The notes beneath the pieces were generated by a model that worked only from the letters and a program-made list of their open reading frames with translations, did not search any database and was not told where the DNA came from. A DNA stretch of 64,000 nucleotides from Cladocopium goreaui (Eukaryota > Sar > Dinophyceae > Suessiales > Symbiodiniaceae). The translations under genes and the position numbers were made by a program. Positions within the stretch are counted from its first letter, which is position 1; each line of letters opens with the position of its first letter. The stretch covers positions 115,684 to 179,683 of the forward strand of contig CAMXCT020000383.1 of assembly GCA_947184155.2 (NCBI GenBank), read 5' to 3'. Below, piece by piece: positions 20,452-29,599 of the stretch.

Positions 20452-20510
20452 CAGGGTTTAGGGTTTCAATTTAGGGTTAGGGTTTTAGGTTTTAATAAGG
20501 TTTTAGGGTC
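20452..20510. repeat. interstitial telomere-like tract
   Basis: A run of degenerate TTTAGGG units (AGGGTTTAGGGTTT, TTTAGGGTTAGGG, GGTTTTAGGG). TTTAGGG is the repeat reported for dinoflagellate telomeres. Confidence 0.7.
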
Positions 20511-21111
20511 TGTTGTTTTGGAAAGTAAAAAATAAAACCCTACGCAGGGGTTTGAGCATGTCAAAGGATATGCGGGATTGGACGCGGGCAAACCTAGGGT
20601 TTGCAGCGAACGTGTTTAAACACATTGAGCACCCCAATTTCGAGAAACATGCAAAACAGATAGTTTTGGGACTCCAATGGGTTGCTTCCCGCACAACTCC
20701 CACAAGAACCTCCCATGTTTTCACCAAAACAATCCGAGGGGGGTTTCACTCAAATGTATTCGGCTGATTTATATAGTAGTCCTGATCAATGAATCTCCAC
20801 AACAGGGTTATCTTGCTGATAACTGCTCCCGAATTGTTGCTCTTGAGATCCCGATTTGTCTTATATAAATCAGCTGAAACGAACCCAAATTTGTGAGGTG
20901 AAGTGCCCCAAATTTCACCCGTTTCGCTCAACTTCATTGTTTATTGATTTCCATGTTTGATACCTGCTCAAAATCATTTTCTTGCTAGGAAACACATGGA
21001 AAAACAATGGATGGAATCAATCTATTGATCCAAATCCATCAAACTCCCTTTTTTTTCGGGAAAACCCCCAGCACAACGTGTTTTTCCGCCGACGTTTTTC
21101 CACGTCTCCAG
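20511..21111. other. no convincing gene
   Basis: A plus frame (20513-20767) and overlapping minus frames are open, but codon use shows no bias and nothing is recognised. ATATAAATCAGC appears twice in inverted form (about 20763 and 20860), a possible stem. Confidence 0.35.
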
Positions 21112-21224
21112 CGTTTTTACGGCGTCTCCACGGCTTCGGTGAAGGCTCCTTGATTGCCGGTACCTCCCGCGGCGACGCCGAGCACCGAGCGTCCATCTCC
21201 TTCCTGCCCGTGGCGTACTTTCAG
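21112..21224 (+). CDS. exon of an unrecognised gene
   Basis: The plus frame has near-uniform G/C third positions and reads GFGEGSLIAGTSRGDAEHRA then SISFLPVAYFQ. It ends TTTCAG|GCCATA, consistent with a GC donor. All minus frames are also open but with worse codon bias. Confidence 0.5.
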
Positions 21225-21238
21225 GCCATATAGGGATC

Positions 21239-21341
21239 CGATGTTCAACTGCCAAGCCCGGATGAACCATGGTTTATTAAGTTGGGGGTACTCCTCCAAT
21301 AGTCATAGTCACAGGGGTTTTTCTTAATCCAGGGTTGACAT
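21239..21341. repeat. family M element, diverged
   Basis: Shares AACCATGGTTTATTAA, GGGGGTACTCCTCCAATAGT and AATCCAGGGTTGACAT with the copy at 62146-62252. Confidence 0.7.
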
Positions 21342-21588
21342 GATTTTCAAGTGATTCAACACGGGCCAATGGGGATTTCAGCAATTCCAACCATGATTTC
21401 CAGTGGGAATTCTCGAAGATCCAACTGCCCCGAGACATGAAACTAAAAGAACTGAGGACTGCTGAGATCATCCAGTTTTTCCCTGTTTATTCCCTATTTT
21501 TTTCCAAGAAAAACCGGGAAATCCACCAACCTCAACCAAGCGATTTCGGATATTTCGGATTTCACATGTCGAAATGTCGAGATGTCGA

Positions 21589-21670
21589 TGTGTTGGGTGA
21601 GGACACCACGCCCTTCCCCATGACCTTGACGTCGGTGAAGATCATTGGTTCGCAAAGCACCAGCTGCCAG
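21589..21670 (+). CDS. exon of an unrecognised gene
   Basis: Reads VLGEDTTPFPMTLTSVKIIG then SQSTSCQ and stops at CCAG|GTGGGA, a GT donor. The minus strand (CEPMIFTDVKVMGKGVVSSP) is almost as coding-like; plus is preferred for agreement with neighbours. Confidence 0.4.
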
Positions 21671-22455
21671 GTGGGACGCCCCTTGCTGAAAAATCCTCCA
21701 GAATTTGGAGATTTCTTTGATGTTTTTTTTCTTTTAAGGATGATTTCATGGGGCATAAACACTATTAACGATGCAATTCATGAACATGATATATGATATA
21801 TGATGTATGACATATAATATATGATATATATATACAGATTTATGTTCTAGCCCTAGGTTGTCTTTCCCCTTATGCCAGAGGTGTGTGGATGTTACTGTAC
21901 GAGCCTGTTGTCGTAAGCTATCCAACAATTTGATATCATTGATAGGTCATGCCCCAAGATGAGGGACCCCAAATTATCCAAACTGCCGTTTTTGGAATGG
22001 GGAAAACCAATGGTTGAGGGCTTCCCCAATTCTTGGAAGCTTTACGAAACCAAATGGTGAAAATCGGTGTGATAGAGGGAACATCTCAATTTCTACTGCA
22101 ATATTTTTCATAGTATGAGTGGTAGGGGTCTGGAAAATTTTGAAAACGGCACCCCACAATCCAACACCCTATCACTCATACTATTAAACAGTTTTAACAA
22201 CAGTTTTAACAACCATTTTAAACAACAGTTTTATCACCCATCACCCAAAGGTATCCAACAGTTTTAACAACCATTTCTTCCTGTTGGCCTCCTTTTTCAG
22301 GCTTTCGCAGAGATTGATGCAGTCTCAGCAAGTTCTGGTAGCCTCAACTTGAAGATTTTGGAGAATTTCCATGTTCAATCAAAAACAGCCGGGGTACTGG
22401 AACTTGCAATGATAGGCAATTTCTCAATTTCTCACACATTCTTCAAAACTTACAT
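21671..22455. other. non-coding
   Basis: Contains a TATGATATATGA-type microsatellite at about 21785-21835 and repeated CAGTTTTAACAACCATTT words at 22188-22280. No gene seen. Confidence 0.5.
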
Positions 22456-22557
22456 CTGGTTGGTGGTTTGGAACATGAATTTTATTTTCCATACTATATG
22501 GGATAATCCTTCCCATTGACTTTCATATTTTTCAAGATGGTTAAAACCACCAACCAG
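22456..22557. repeat. family B element, second subfamily
   Basis: CTGGTTGGTGGTTTGGAACA to AAACCACCAACCAG with the ATGGGATAATCCTTCCCAT core hairpin and TTTTTCAAGATGGTT instead of TTTTTCAGAGGGG. No exact 4-bp TSD. Confidence 0.85.
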
Positions 22558-22989
22558 TTACAGGTTCATATACCTACCCCTAAACATTCCATATTTCTGC
22601 TGGGTTCTTCCAGGTTGATAGGGACTTTTTCATAGATTCTTTTGAACACCTTCAGGTACCAAAAAACGACGTGTTGTGCTATGTCAGGAAATACTTTGGG
22701 GTAATGTTCCCTTAAAAAGTGGTCTTGCAAGATCTTACATTGGATATCATTGGATAATTGCTCCTTGACATGTTCCTTGATTTACTATGACTGTAGTGGG
22801 GAAGTATTGGCGATATCATATTGTTGGAAAAATCAAACATTGTACACGTGCTTTTCAGGTACAGTGACAATTTTTTGCACTTTCAAACAGCCTTTTTTCG
22901 CTGTGCGAAATCGCACGATGATTTTCCTCTTAAAACTATCAGGATTTGTTGGCTTTCCCCTGCAAGTCCTTCATGTTTGAAACTTTCCA
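22558..22989. other. non-coding, no gene seen
   Basis: Open plus frames at 22750-22980 lack codon bias. Nothing else recognised. Confidence 0.4.
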
Positions 22990-23110
22990 CTGGTTGGTGG
23001 TTTGGAACATGAATTTTATGACTTTCCATTCAGTTGGGAATTTCACAACCCCAACTGACGAACTAACTCCATGGTTTTTCAGAGGGGTAGGGCGAAAAAC
23101 CACCAACCAG
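22990..23110. repeat. family B element
   Basis: The core has the ATGACTTTCCATTCAGTTGG insertion also seen at 47267 and 62775. Right end AAAAACCACCAACCAG. The flanks do not show a TSD. Confidence 0.85.
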
Positions 23111-23276
23111 CTAAGTAACTAAGTATGATCATCAATGGGATGAATTGCACCATATTAAACCATACAATCACCAAATATCGTGTATTTCCACTGGTTGATT
23201 TTGCCGTTCGAAACAAAGCCTGTCATTTTAAGGGGAAATGGTCCATGGAAATCCGCCAAAATGTCCGATTCGCCAG

Positions 23277-23336
23277 GTGGATGGCGGTAAGAGCTTCACG
23301 TTGCAGGGCAGTGGATCAGCGCTTTGGATCGCTATC
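23277..23336 (+). CDS. short exon of an unrecognised gene
   Basis: After GCCAG|G the frame reads VDGGKSFTLQGSGSALWI with good codon bias. Product unknown. The downstream splice site is unclear. Confidence 0.35.
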
Positions 23337-23379
23337 TTGAGATTTACTCATCACTATAGTCACATATATATATAGGGAT

Positions 23380-23497
23380 TACCCGGCCTGGTAAACGTTA
23401 ACATTTTGCGAACTGGAAAGATCCACCTAAAAAAGTGGGTAAATCAACTATTTCAATGGCAATTTTCAATAGCAAACTGTTAAATTACCAGAGGGTA
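23380..23497. repeat. family A element
   Basis: Left end TACCCGGCCTGGTAAACGTT (mutated), right TTAAATTACCAGAGGGTA. Carries the words TTTTGCGAACTGGAAAG and AGCAAACTG. Confidence 0.8.
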
Positions 23498-23992
23498 GAT
23501 GTTTATACGTGGGATTAATCAATTGTTAGTGATTTAGATTACAGTGGTCAATAGATCTATTATAGTGGGGCTATTGTTAGTGAAAGTGATTTACCCATTT
23601 GTTTGATTCGCCCCATCCTGTGTACTTAATAGAGAGATGTGATTTGAATGTACGACTCATGGGTAAAGCTAATCAAATGACAATGATTGTGATTGCTTAA
23701 ACTATAATTATGTGATTTGTTTTAAGATAATAGCTAACTATCGTAACATTGGGATTTACCAATCCAACACTGGCATTTAACCAGCAAAAAATGACCATTG
23801 TTTGATGACTACCAAAGATTGACTATCTAAACATTGAACGTTCAAAGATTGCCAAATTGCAATGGTAGTAAACTACTCTTGAATCCCAATACCAAGTAAA
23901 TCACCCGTTCAAATCTATGCTATTTACTACCAAGTAAATCTTTGACTACCAAACATTGACTACCAAACAGTTTAACCTTTCGAAACAGCGGT
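23498..23992. other. non-coding
   Basis: Low-complexity DNA rich in TGACTACCAA and AGTAAATC words (23760-23970), perhaps decayed short tandem repeats. No gene. Confidence 0.45.
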
Positions 23993-24095
23993 GATGTTTA
24001 AATCCCTGTGCCTTGATGAATCGACCGAAGCGCGACCACCCAAAAACAAAAAAAAACGGGCTGCAACGGGGGAAAATCCCTGGGATGAAGACACA
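23993..24095 (+). CDS. possible exon
   Basis: The plus frame reads LCLDESTEARPPKNKKKRAA then TGENPWDEDTKIG, a basic stretch followed by an acidic one. The A-run makes frame errors possible. No domain recognised. Confidence 0.3.
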
Positions 24096-24134
24096 AAGAT
24101 AGGTCCCTCCGTGTTTTCAAGGATTCAGAGGAGT

Positions 24135-24242
24135 TACCCTCTGGTGAACGTTTACATAGCAATGGAAAGATCCACCATTTTTAATGGGAAAATCCACTAT
24201 AAATGGCCATTTTCAATTGCTATGTTAGTTCACCAGAGGGTA
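24135..24242. repeat. family A element
   Basis: TACCCTCTGGTGAACGTTTA on the left, TTAGTTCACCAGAGGGTA on the right. The GTGAAC word is matched at both ends. Confidence 0.9.
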
Positions 24243-24381
24243 TTCATAGATGTTGGGCAGTGTACAACGCTTTATTTTGGTGTTTTTTTGAGGATGAAAT
24301 GCTTTTTTGCAGGACATTGTCGGCAATTTTTGCATATCTTTACCTTACAAGTACCAAATTGTCCAAGTTGTCCAACTATTG

Positions 24382-24487
24382 CTGGTTGGTGGTTTCAATC
24401 ATTTTTTTTTCCATAGTATATGGGATAATCCTTCCCATTGACGAACTCCATCATTTTTCAAGATGGTGAAATAGCACCACCAACCAG
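24382..24487. repeat. family B element, second subfamily
   Basis: TTTTTCAAGATGGTGAAATA and ACCACCAACCAG end. A bare right-end fragment (TATACCACCAACCAGTATT) follows at about 24560-24580. Confidence 0.85.
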
Positions 24488-24715
24488 ATATAGATAGATA
24501 GATGTAGCCAGTATTATATACTATGATTTATATATTTAATATATACCACCAGTATTGTTATATACCACCAACCAGTATTTTTGTTCCTTGCTGTGTTGGA
24601 CAAACATCGTCTTTCTGGGCCTCCGGTGCCGAATTTTTAAAGGCTCCAACTGGAGGAATAGCTCCAACTGTCGTGTGAAAGAAGCCACATATTTTTTTTA
24701 CCAATGGCAACCATA

Positions 24716-24829
24716 TCTGGGTAAATTATAACGAGCTCACTGCGAGCTCACTGGAAATCATAGTTAGTAAGGGAAATCATCCCCAAATGGCCTTAATTCA
24801 GGTTAGTGAATTATTATAATTTGCCCAGA
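24716..24829. repeat. family H inverted-repeat element, TSD CCATA
   Basis: TCTGGGTAAATTATAACGAG faces ATTATAATTTGCCCAGA. CCATA is repeated at 24711-24715 and 24830-24834. Sister copy at 45561. Confidence 0.8.
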
Positions 24830-24834
24830 CCATA

Positions 24835-25302
24835 TACTTCACCGTGTAATATCGTCTAACTATTATTGAGTAGGACTATAAGAATAATCATTCTAGTTCA
24901 GCTTTTGATACACCATATCGAGCAGGTTTGTCCAACCGTATTTTTTCCAGCACGTTGTGACATTTTTTTGGAATTCGCAATCTAATTACCCCCGTGGAAT
25001 TTCCACAGTTTGCTGTGGAAAACTCAGTATTTGTTTCACAGCTACAAGGCAGGGTTTCCAGTTATAAGTTGGTTAACCCCATGCATAGTAAAGACAGTAT
25101 AGTTATATCAACTCACTATGCTTTATAAATCCCATGAATAGTATAGTTATATTTTCATAGTACTATAGTTATATTTTCCCCTATAGATTTATGATGCACT
25201 ATATTTTCACACTTCTTATGAATAGTATAAATCCCACTATATGATGCACTATAGTTATATTTTCCCCTACAGTAATCAACCATAGAATTCACCGAGAACT
25301 CT
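24835..25302. other. non-coding
   Basis: Has repeated TAGTTATATTTTC and ATGCACTATA words between 25090 and 25270, a loose minisatellite. No gene. Confidence 0.45.
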
Positions 25303-25415
25303 ACGTCAACCCGTTGCGATCTCGTCATTTCGGGGGCCTCAGGTCTATTCTGCGGAGCTCCCTGAAGTGGCAGCCAAATCGCATGTGGTCTGCGACCAGG
25401 GGGCCGCTTGGCAGG
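25303..25415 (+). CDS. exon of an unrecognised gene
   Basis: The frame reads VAISSFRGPQVYSAELPEVA then AKSHVVCDQGAAWQE with G/C third positions, ending near GGCAG|GAG. Product unknown. Confidence 0.4.
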
Positions 25416-25428
25416 AGATTATATGAGT

Positions 25429-25545
25429 ATGGGTCAATACCTATGAAAATACAATTTTTAGTGGGATGAACATCCATAAATCCCAGCTATTTTGATGTGA
25501 ACAGAAGGGGTACTGTACAAGGTTTTGACACACTGCCATATAGGT
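25429..25545. repeat. family E element
   Basis: GGGTCAATACCTATGAAAAT at the left, CAAGGTTTTGACACACTGCC at the right, with GGGATGAACATCCAT and CCCAGCTATTTTGATGTGAA inside. Copies also at 52237 and 59887. Confidence 0.75.
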
Positions 25546-26050
25546 TCACCAGTTGTTTTGGTGGAGAAATAATAAATATCAATAACCATCAATACTTGGG
25601 CTTGTAAAGATATCGCATGATTGGGTATTGATACATCAATAGCCACCAATATTTCAGATATCAGTTGTGATATCAATACTTGGGTATCACATTTGTATCA
25701 CAACATGTTTTTTTGGGTAACAAGCCATCGTTTTTAAGTGGGATTTAACCGTAAGAAATTCATGGAAGTTGATTTAACATCAACGTGATGATGAAAAATC
25801 CAATGGGGATTTGGGTCCATCATTGGATTTGGTTGACGGATGACCTGCTGGAAATCATTGATGGATTATCGAAACCAGCGGGAAAACCAACTACTGAATG
25901 TATATATATATAGTGTATATATGTATACATAGTGTATACATACATATATTATATGTATATATATATATATCATATATTATAATATAAATTTGTACCTAGC
26001 CATAATACTATAGTATCTGATTTCACTTGTATGATGCCTATTTCCTCTCG
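25546..26050. other. non-coding
   Basis: ATCAATA-rich repeats (25570-25700) and an AT microsatellite at about 25900-25990. No gene. Confidence 0.5.
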
Positions 26051-26125
26051 GATCACCTGCCCCTTTTGATTGGGACCAGGTGATGGTCTTTGGACTGGAT
26101 CCAGGCGGGACAGCACCGCACGCGG
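26051..26125 (+). CDS. exon of an unrecognised gene
   Basis: The frame reads SPAPFDWDQVMVFGLDPGGT then APHAG, ending at a CGCGG|GTTTTG GT donor. Good codon bias; product unknown. Confidence 0.4.
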
Positions 26126-26439
26126 GTTTTGTTTGTAGGACATCTATAAATTGGTGGATTAATGGTGGATTAATGGTGGATGAATGGTTTAATAACACCA
26201 AATTCATAGCAATTTTTATTGGTGGATGAATTTCACTTAAGTTTTCTGGAGATGAATTTCAGTAGACGCATGCTTTTGCTAGAATTTTTCAACGATGTTT
26301 TGCTTGGCTCAACTACAGACTTAAATCAATCTGGGGGTTTCCTCGGTTCTGGACAGACTCGCATGTGTTTGAAAATGGTGTCATTCGCCAGTGGATTTGG
26401 GGGGACCGTTCAGCCAAAGCCATTTCAATCTGTGGATGT

Positions 26440-26539
26440 TACCCTCTGGTAATTTAACGTATTGAAAATGGCCATTTATAGTGAGTTTTCCCATTAAAAA
26501 TGGTGATTTTCCATAGTTATGTTAGTTTACCAGAGGGTA
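26440..26539. repeat. family A element
   Basis: 100 bp, TACCCTCTGGTAATTTAACG to GTTAGTTTACCAGAGGGTA, so its ends carry different words. It is the last copy before the DIRS-like element. Confidence 0.9.
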
Positions 26540-26667
26540 GATTTCATCATATTTCCATCATATTCCCATCATATACCCATTATATACACATGATATTCCC
26601 ATCATATACCCATTGCCAAAGGAAGTTTAGAAGTCTATACTTCCCTGTTACAGAGTTTCAAAAGCCA

Positions 26668-26872
26668 CTGCAATGTTTGTCGACAGCACTGATTGTCACA
26701 GCAATGGTTGTCACTGCAATGAAGTCACTGCAATGATTGTAAATTGCACTGATGGTCACAGCGATGATTGTCACTGCAGTGATGGACACTTCAGTGATTG
26801 TCACTGCAATGATTGTCACTACTATGAAAATGATGATTGTCTCTGCAATGAGTGTCAATACAGTGATTGCAA
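26668..26872. repeat. imperfect tandem repeat of CACTGCAATGATTGT type
   Basis: About twelve diverged 12-18-bp units alternating TGTCACTGCAATG and GATGATTGTCAC. It borders the 53-bp repeat array upstream of the DIRS-like element. Confidence 0.8.
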
Positions 26873-26876
26873 CTTG

Positions 26877-27036
26877 AAGTTTCGGTTTTTGAAGGAAGTC
26901 TCGCATGAAAGCTTGATTTTTACATCTTAAAGTTGTAGTTTTTGAGGGAAGTCTCGCACGAAAGCTTCGCTTTCACATCTTCAACTTTCAGTTTTTGAGG
27001 GAAGTCTCGCACGAAAGCTTCGTTTTCACAAGTTGA
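26877..27036. repeat. three tandem copies of a 53-bp unit
   Basis: GAGGGAAGTCTCGCACGAAAGC recurs at exact 53-bp spacing (from about 26886, 26939 and 26992). The second and third units are nearly identical and the first is more diverged. Possibly part of the 5' end of the retroelement. Confidence 0.85.
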
Positions 27037-27126
27037 AGTTTGCAGTTCAATTGCGACAAAGTTGCGGCAATGAGTTTGTGCAGTTTTAAACGTTTTTTGG
27101 TGCCTTTCATTTTCCATTTAGAATTC

Positions 27127-27209
27127 CTTTTAAAAAGCTTCAAAAATCGCACTTTTTGTGGCTTTGGCGCCGAGACCCAGTTTTGGAGCAGGGTTTGGCC
27201 AGGAGAAGC
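27127..27209. repeat. 5' direct repeat of the DIRS-like element
   Basis: CTTTTAAAAAGCTTCAAAAA, then TTTGTGGCTTTGGCGCCG and GTTTTGGAGCAG. It aligns with 34249-34329 at roughly four bases in five. Confidence 0.7.
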
Positions 27210-27227
27210 TTCTGTCTTGCCAACGTT

Positions 27228-27368
27228 ATGATGGCGCCCAAGGTGGGGGCCAAGCAAAAGAAGAAGGCTAAAGCCAAAGCCAAGGCCAAGGCCAGAGCCA
27301 AAGGATGTCTTCAGGAGGAGGCGCCCAAGGGGAGCAGTTTGAAGAACCCGAGGAGCAAAGAGGCATAA
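27228..27368 (+). CDS. short Lys/Ala-rich ORF
   Basis: ATG at 27228 gives 46 residues beginning MMAPKVGAKQKKKAKAKAKA. It is strongly basic, of a type that could bind nucleic acid. It lies between the direct repeat and the gag-like ORF. It may be a degraded start of a longer ORF, since an overlapping frame (27305-27628) is open into the triplet repeats. Confidence 0.35.
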   Translation: MMAPKVGAKQKKKAKAKAKAKARAKGCLQEEAPKGSSLKNPRSKEA

Positions 27369-27480
27369 AGAGGCTGGAGGAACAGAGGCTGGAAGGGCAA
27401 AGGCAGAGCCAAAGGAGAGCCTCAAAAAGAGGGGCGAGGAAGGGAAAGAGCCCGCAAAAAACAGCCGCAACAGAAGGCTG

Positions 27481-27701
27481 GGCAGTACTGTTGCTAGTTG
27501 TATTGCTGCCCTTATTACCACAGGCACCACTATTCTTACTAGTATTGCCGTTCCTGCAACTACTGCTACTGCTACTACTATTACTACTACTACTACTACT
27601 ATTATTACTACTAAGTGACTACTACTAAGTGACTACTACTAAGTGACTACTACTAAGTGCCTACTACTAAGTGACTACTGCTACTGCTGCTGCTGCTACT
27701 G

Positions 27702-27737
<36 letters not shown>

Positions 27738-27790
27738 GTACTAGTACTAGTACTAGTACTAGTACTAGTACTACTAGTATTACTATGGCA
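27481..27790. repeat. triplet repeats (CTA/CTG type) with TAAGTGACTACTAC units
   Basis: Long ACT/CTA runs, four units of about 14 bp (ACTACTAAGTG), and a CTAGTA tract at 27735-27785. A Leu-rich open frame through it is an artefact of the repeat. Confidence 0.9.
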
Positions 27791-28162
27791 GTGTTTTCAC
27801 GTGAAGATTTTGAGCGAACAGTCTGAAAGAAGACGTTCCCATGAAATGTGGGCTCAAGATAATAAGTGTCGGTGCTGCAATGAAGTTCGAAAGCCTCCTG
27901 CTAGCCACATTCTTGCAGCTTGTCCAGGTAGGAATCAAAAGCGGGATTCAGGAATCATCAGGAGAACTGAATCAGATCGAAACTTCCACTGTCGTATCCT
28001 GCCATTGTGATTGCCATTGCTATCCAAAACTCCTTCCCTTTGATCTCTCTGCTCTTGAGCTTGGAATTGGGCTGATATCTTTGCTTTGCCTCATCTGTCT
28101 TCCCTTCTCCATTCGAGTGGATACTTCCCAGCAGATAGATCCTAGCCCTCGACGGCGTGGAC

Positions 28163-29599
28163 ATGGAGTCATTGTCTCAGCTCGTGCATGGTCAGACCTT
28201 AGCTGTGTATTACAGTGACGACAATGTATGGCATGAGCGCCTTGCTTTGTGGAAGCAATCTGGCACACACTGGATGATATACACACCTGATTCCGATAGG
28301 TACGTAGAAGATCTTAGTGGCACAGATCCCGACGGTCCCAATAGGGTCAAGGTGAAAGGCGTTGACTTCAAGTATTGGTCACGAGTGGGAGGTTCAGCCT
28401 ACAGATTTCGGTCTTTTCCCTCTGAAGCTGACTTTAGAATGCTGCTTAAAGACTCCTTCCGCGAGCTCTCCAAGGAGGTGGTTGACTTTGACCGGGATTG
28501 GAGGCCCAGTAGCATCATGGACATGAAGGGCCAGACCCATGCGGCAGAAGACTTCCTGGGAGGCCTGTTGACCACTCATCGCATTACCTGCAAGGGTGGT
28601 GGAGTCCTCACGTCTGATCCTCTGAGCCCTGAAGATGCCCGTCACAAACAGCAGAAGATGATTCGCGATTTTGTGCCGGCAGATCTGCCGCCCGTGGGCA
28701 AAGAATGGACATCCCTGGAAAGCAGTGCTCCATACCAAAGAGGTGAGGTGCTTACTATTGATGCCAAAAAGGATGTCATGAACGGCGACCTGGCCCTCAT
28801 TCAGACTGAGTCTGGGTGGTTGGTTGCCCGGCTTATGACCCAGACGGAGCGTGACAACATGCTGCAAGATTCCAAGCAGGCGGCTTCTTCCTCTCATGCC
28901 CCAGAAGCACCAGCTCCTACAGCAGAAGACAAAGAAGCAGATATAGGCTCGGATGCCCGCACTCTCTTCATTGACTATAATGAGCAGAATTGCCGATACA
29001 AGGAGTGGCGCAAGGTGGTGATGGAGAGCCGTGACTACAACTACAGCGACTGGCCCCATCAAGGACCTAGCACAGTGCTACATCTCCTGACACACATGCA
29101 TTGCTTTGGCGGTGATCCCCGTCAGTGGTTGCAGCTCTGGGCTCGCCAGAAAGGCGTGTATGAGAGTGACCGGGTCATGCATGAGCTCCGTTGCCTCACC
29201 GGCATTTTCTACCATGGCGGCACCTTTGACCAGCTCAACATGCCCGTGCTCAGCTCTATGGAGGTGGCTGCTCGCCGTATTCAGTCCATTGTTGAGGCCT
29301 ATTCAGCTGGTCCGCCTGGTGCTTCAGATTGGTCCAACTCCAAACTCTTCACTGGGTATGTTGGTCCAGATGATCTGGTTTCTCCATCACTCCGCAGCTG
29401 GGCGGTGCGCCGTGGGAAAGAATAAGTTGAAATTTCCCAAGCCAGAAGCAAGATGAGAGAATTGAAGAAAGCGGCTGCAGCATCTGTCTCCGATGAGGCT
29501 GCATTAGCTGTGGCTGAGGGCAGTGCACCATCAGGCGCCTCCACCAAGCGACGGGCCCGTGGCCGTGGCAGAGGGTTGGAGGCGCCGGGGAGCCCATGA
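28163..29599 (+). CDS. gag-like ORF of the DIRS-like element (one internal stop)
   Basis: The first ATG is at 28163. About 420 residues run to TAA at 29423-29425; the same frame then continues for 57 more codons (through KKAAAASVSDEAALAVAEGS and a basic KRRARGRGRG tail) to TGA at 29597-29599. The TAA is therefore probably a nonsense mutation in one longer protein. The Trp-rich N-terminus (HERLALWKQSGTHWMIYTPD) and the region SRDYNYSDWPHQGPSTVLHL have no family I can name. Position before the RT suggests a structural, RNA-binding role (inference). Its stop overlaps the next ATG as ATGA. Confidence 0.65.

Noticed and set aside
26988-27530. 180-residue minus-strand ORF
   Set aside because: Antisense shadow of the basic leader ORF and the low-complexity region; no domain.
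27305-27628. Leu-rich ORF that could look like a membrane segment
   Set aside because: The hydrophobic run is the CTA/CTG triplet repeat read in one frame.
28394-29062. 222-residue minus-strand ORF
   Set aside because: Antisense of the gag-like ORF, with no recognisable domain.
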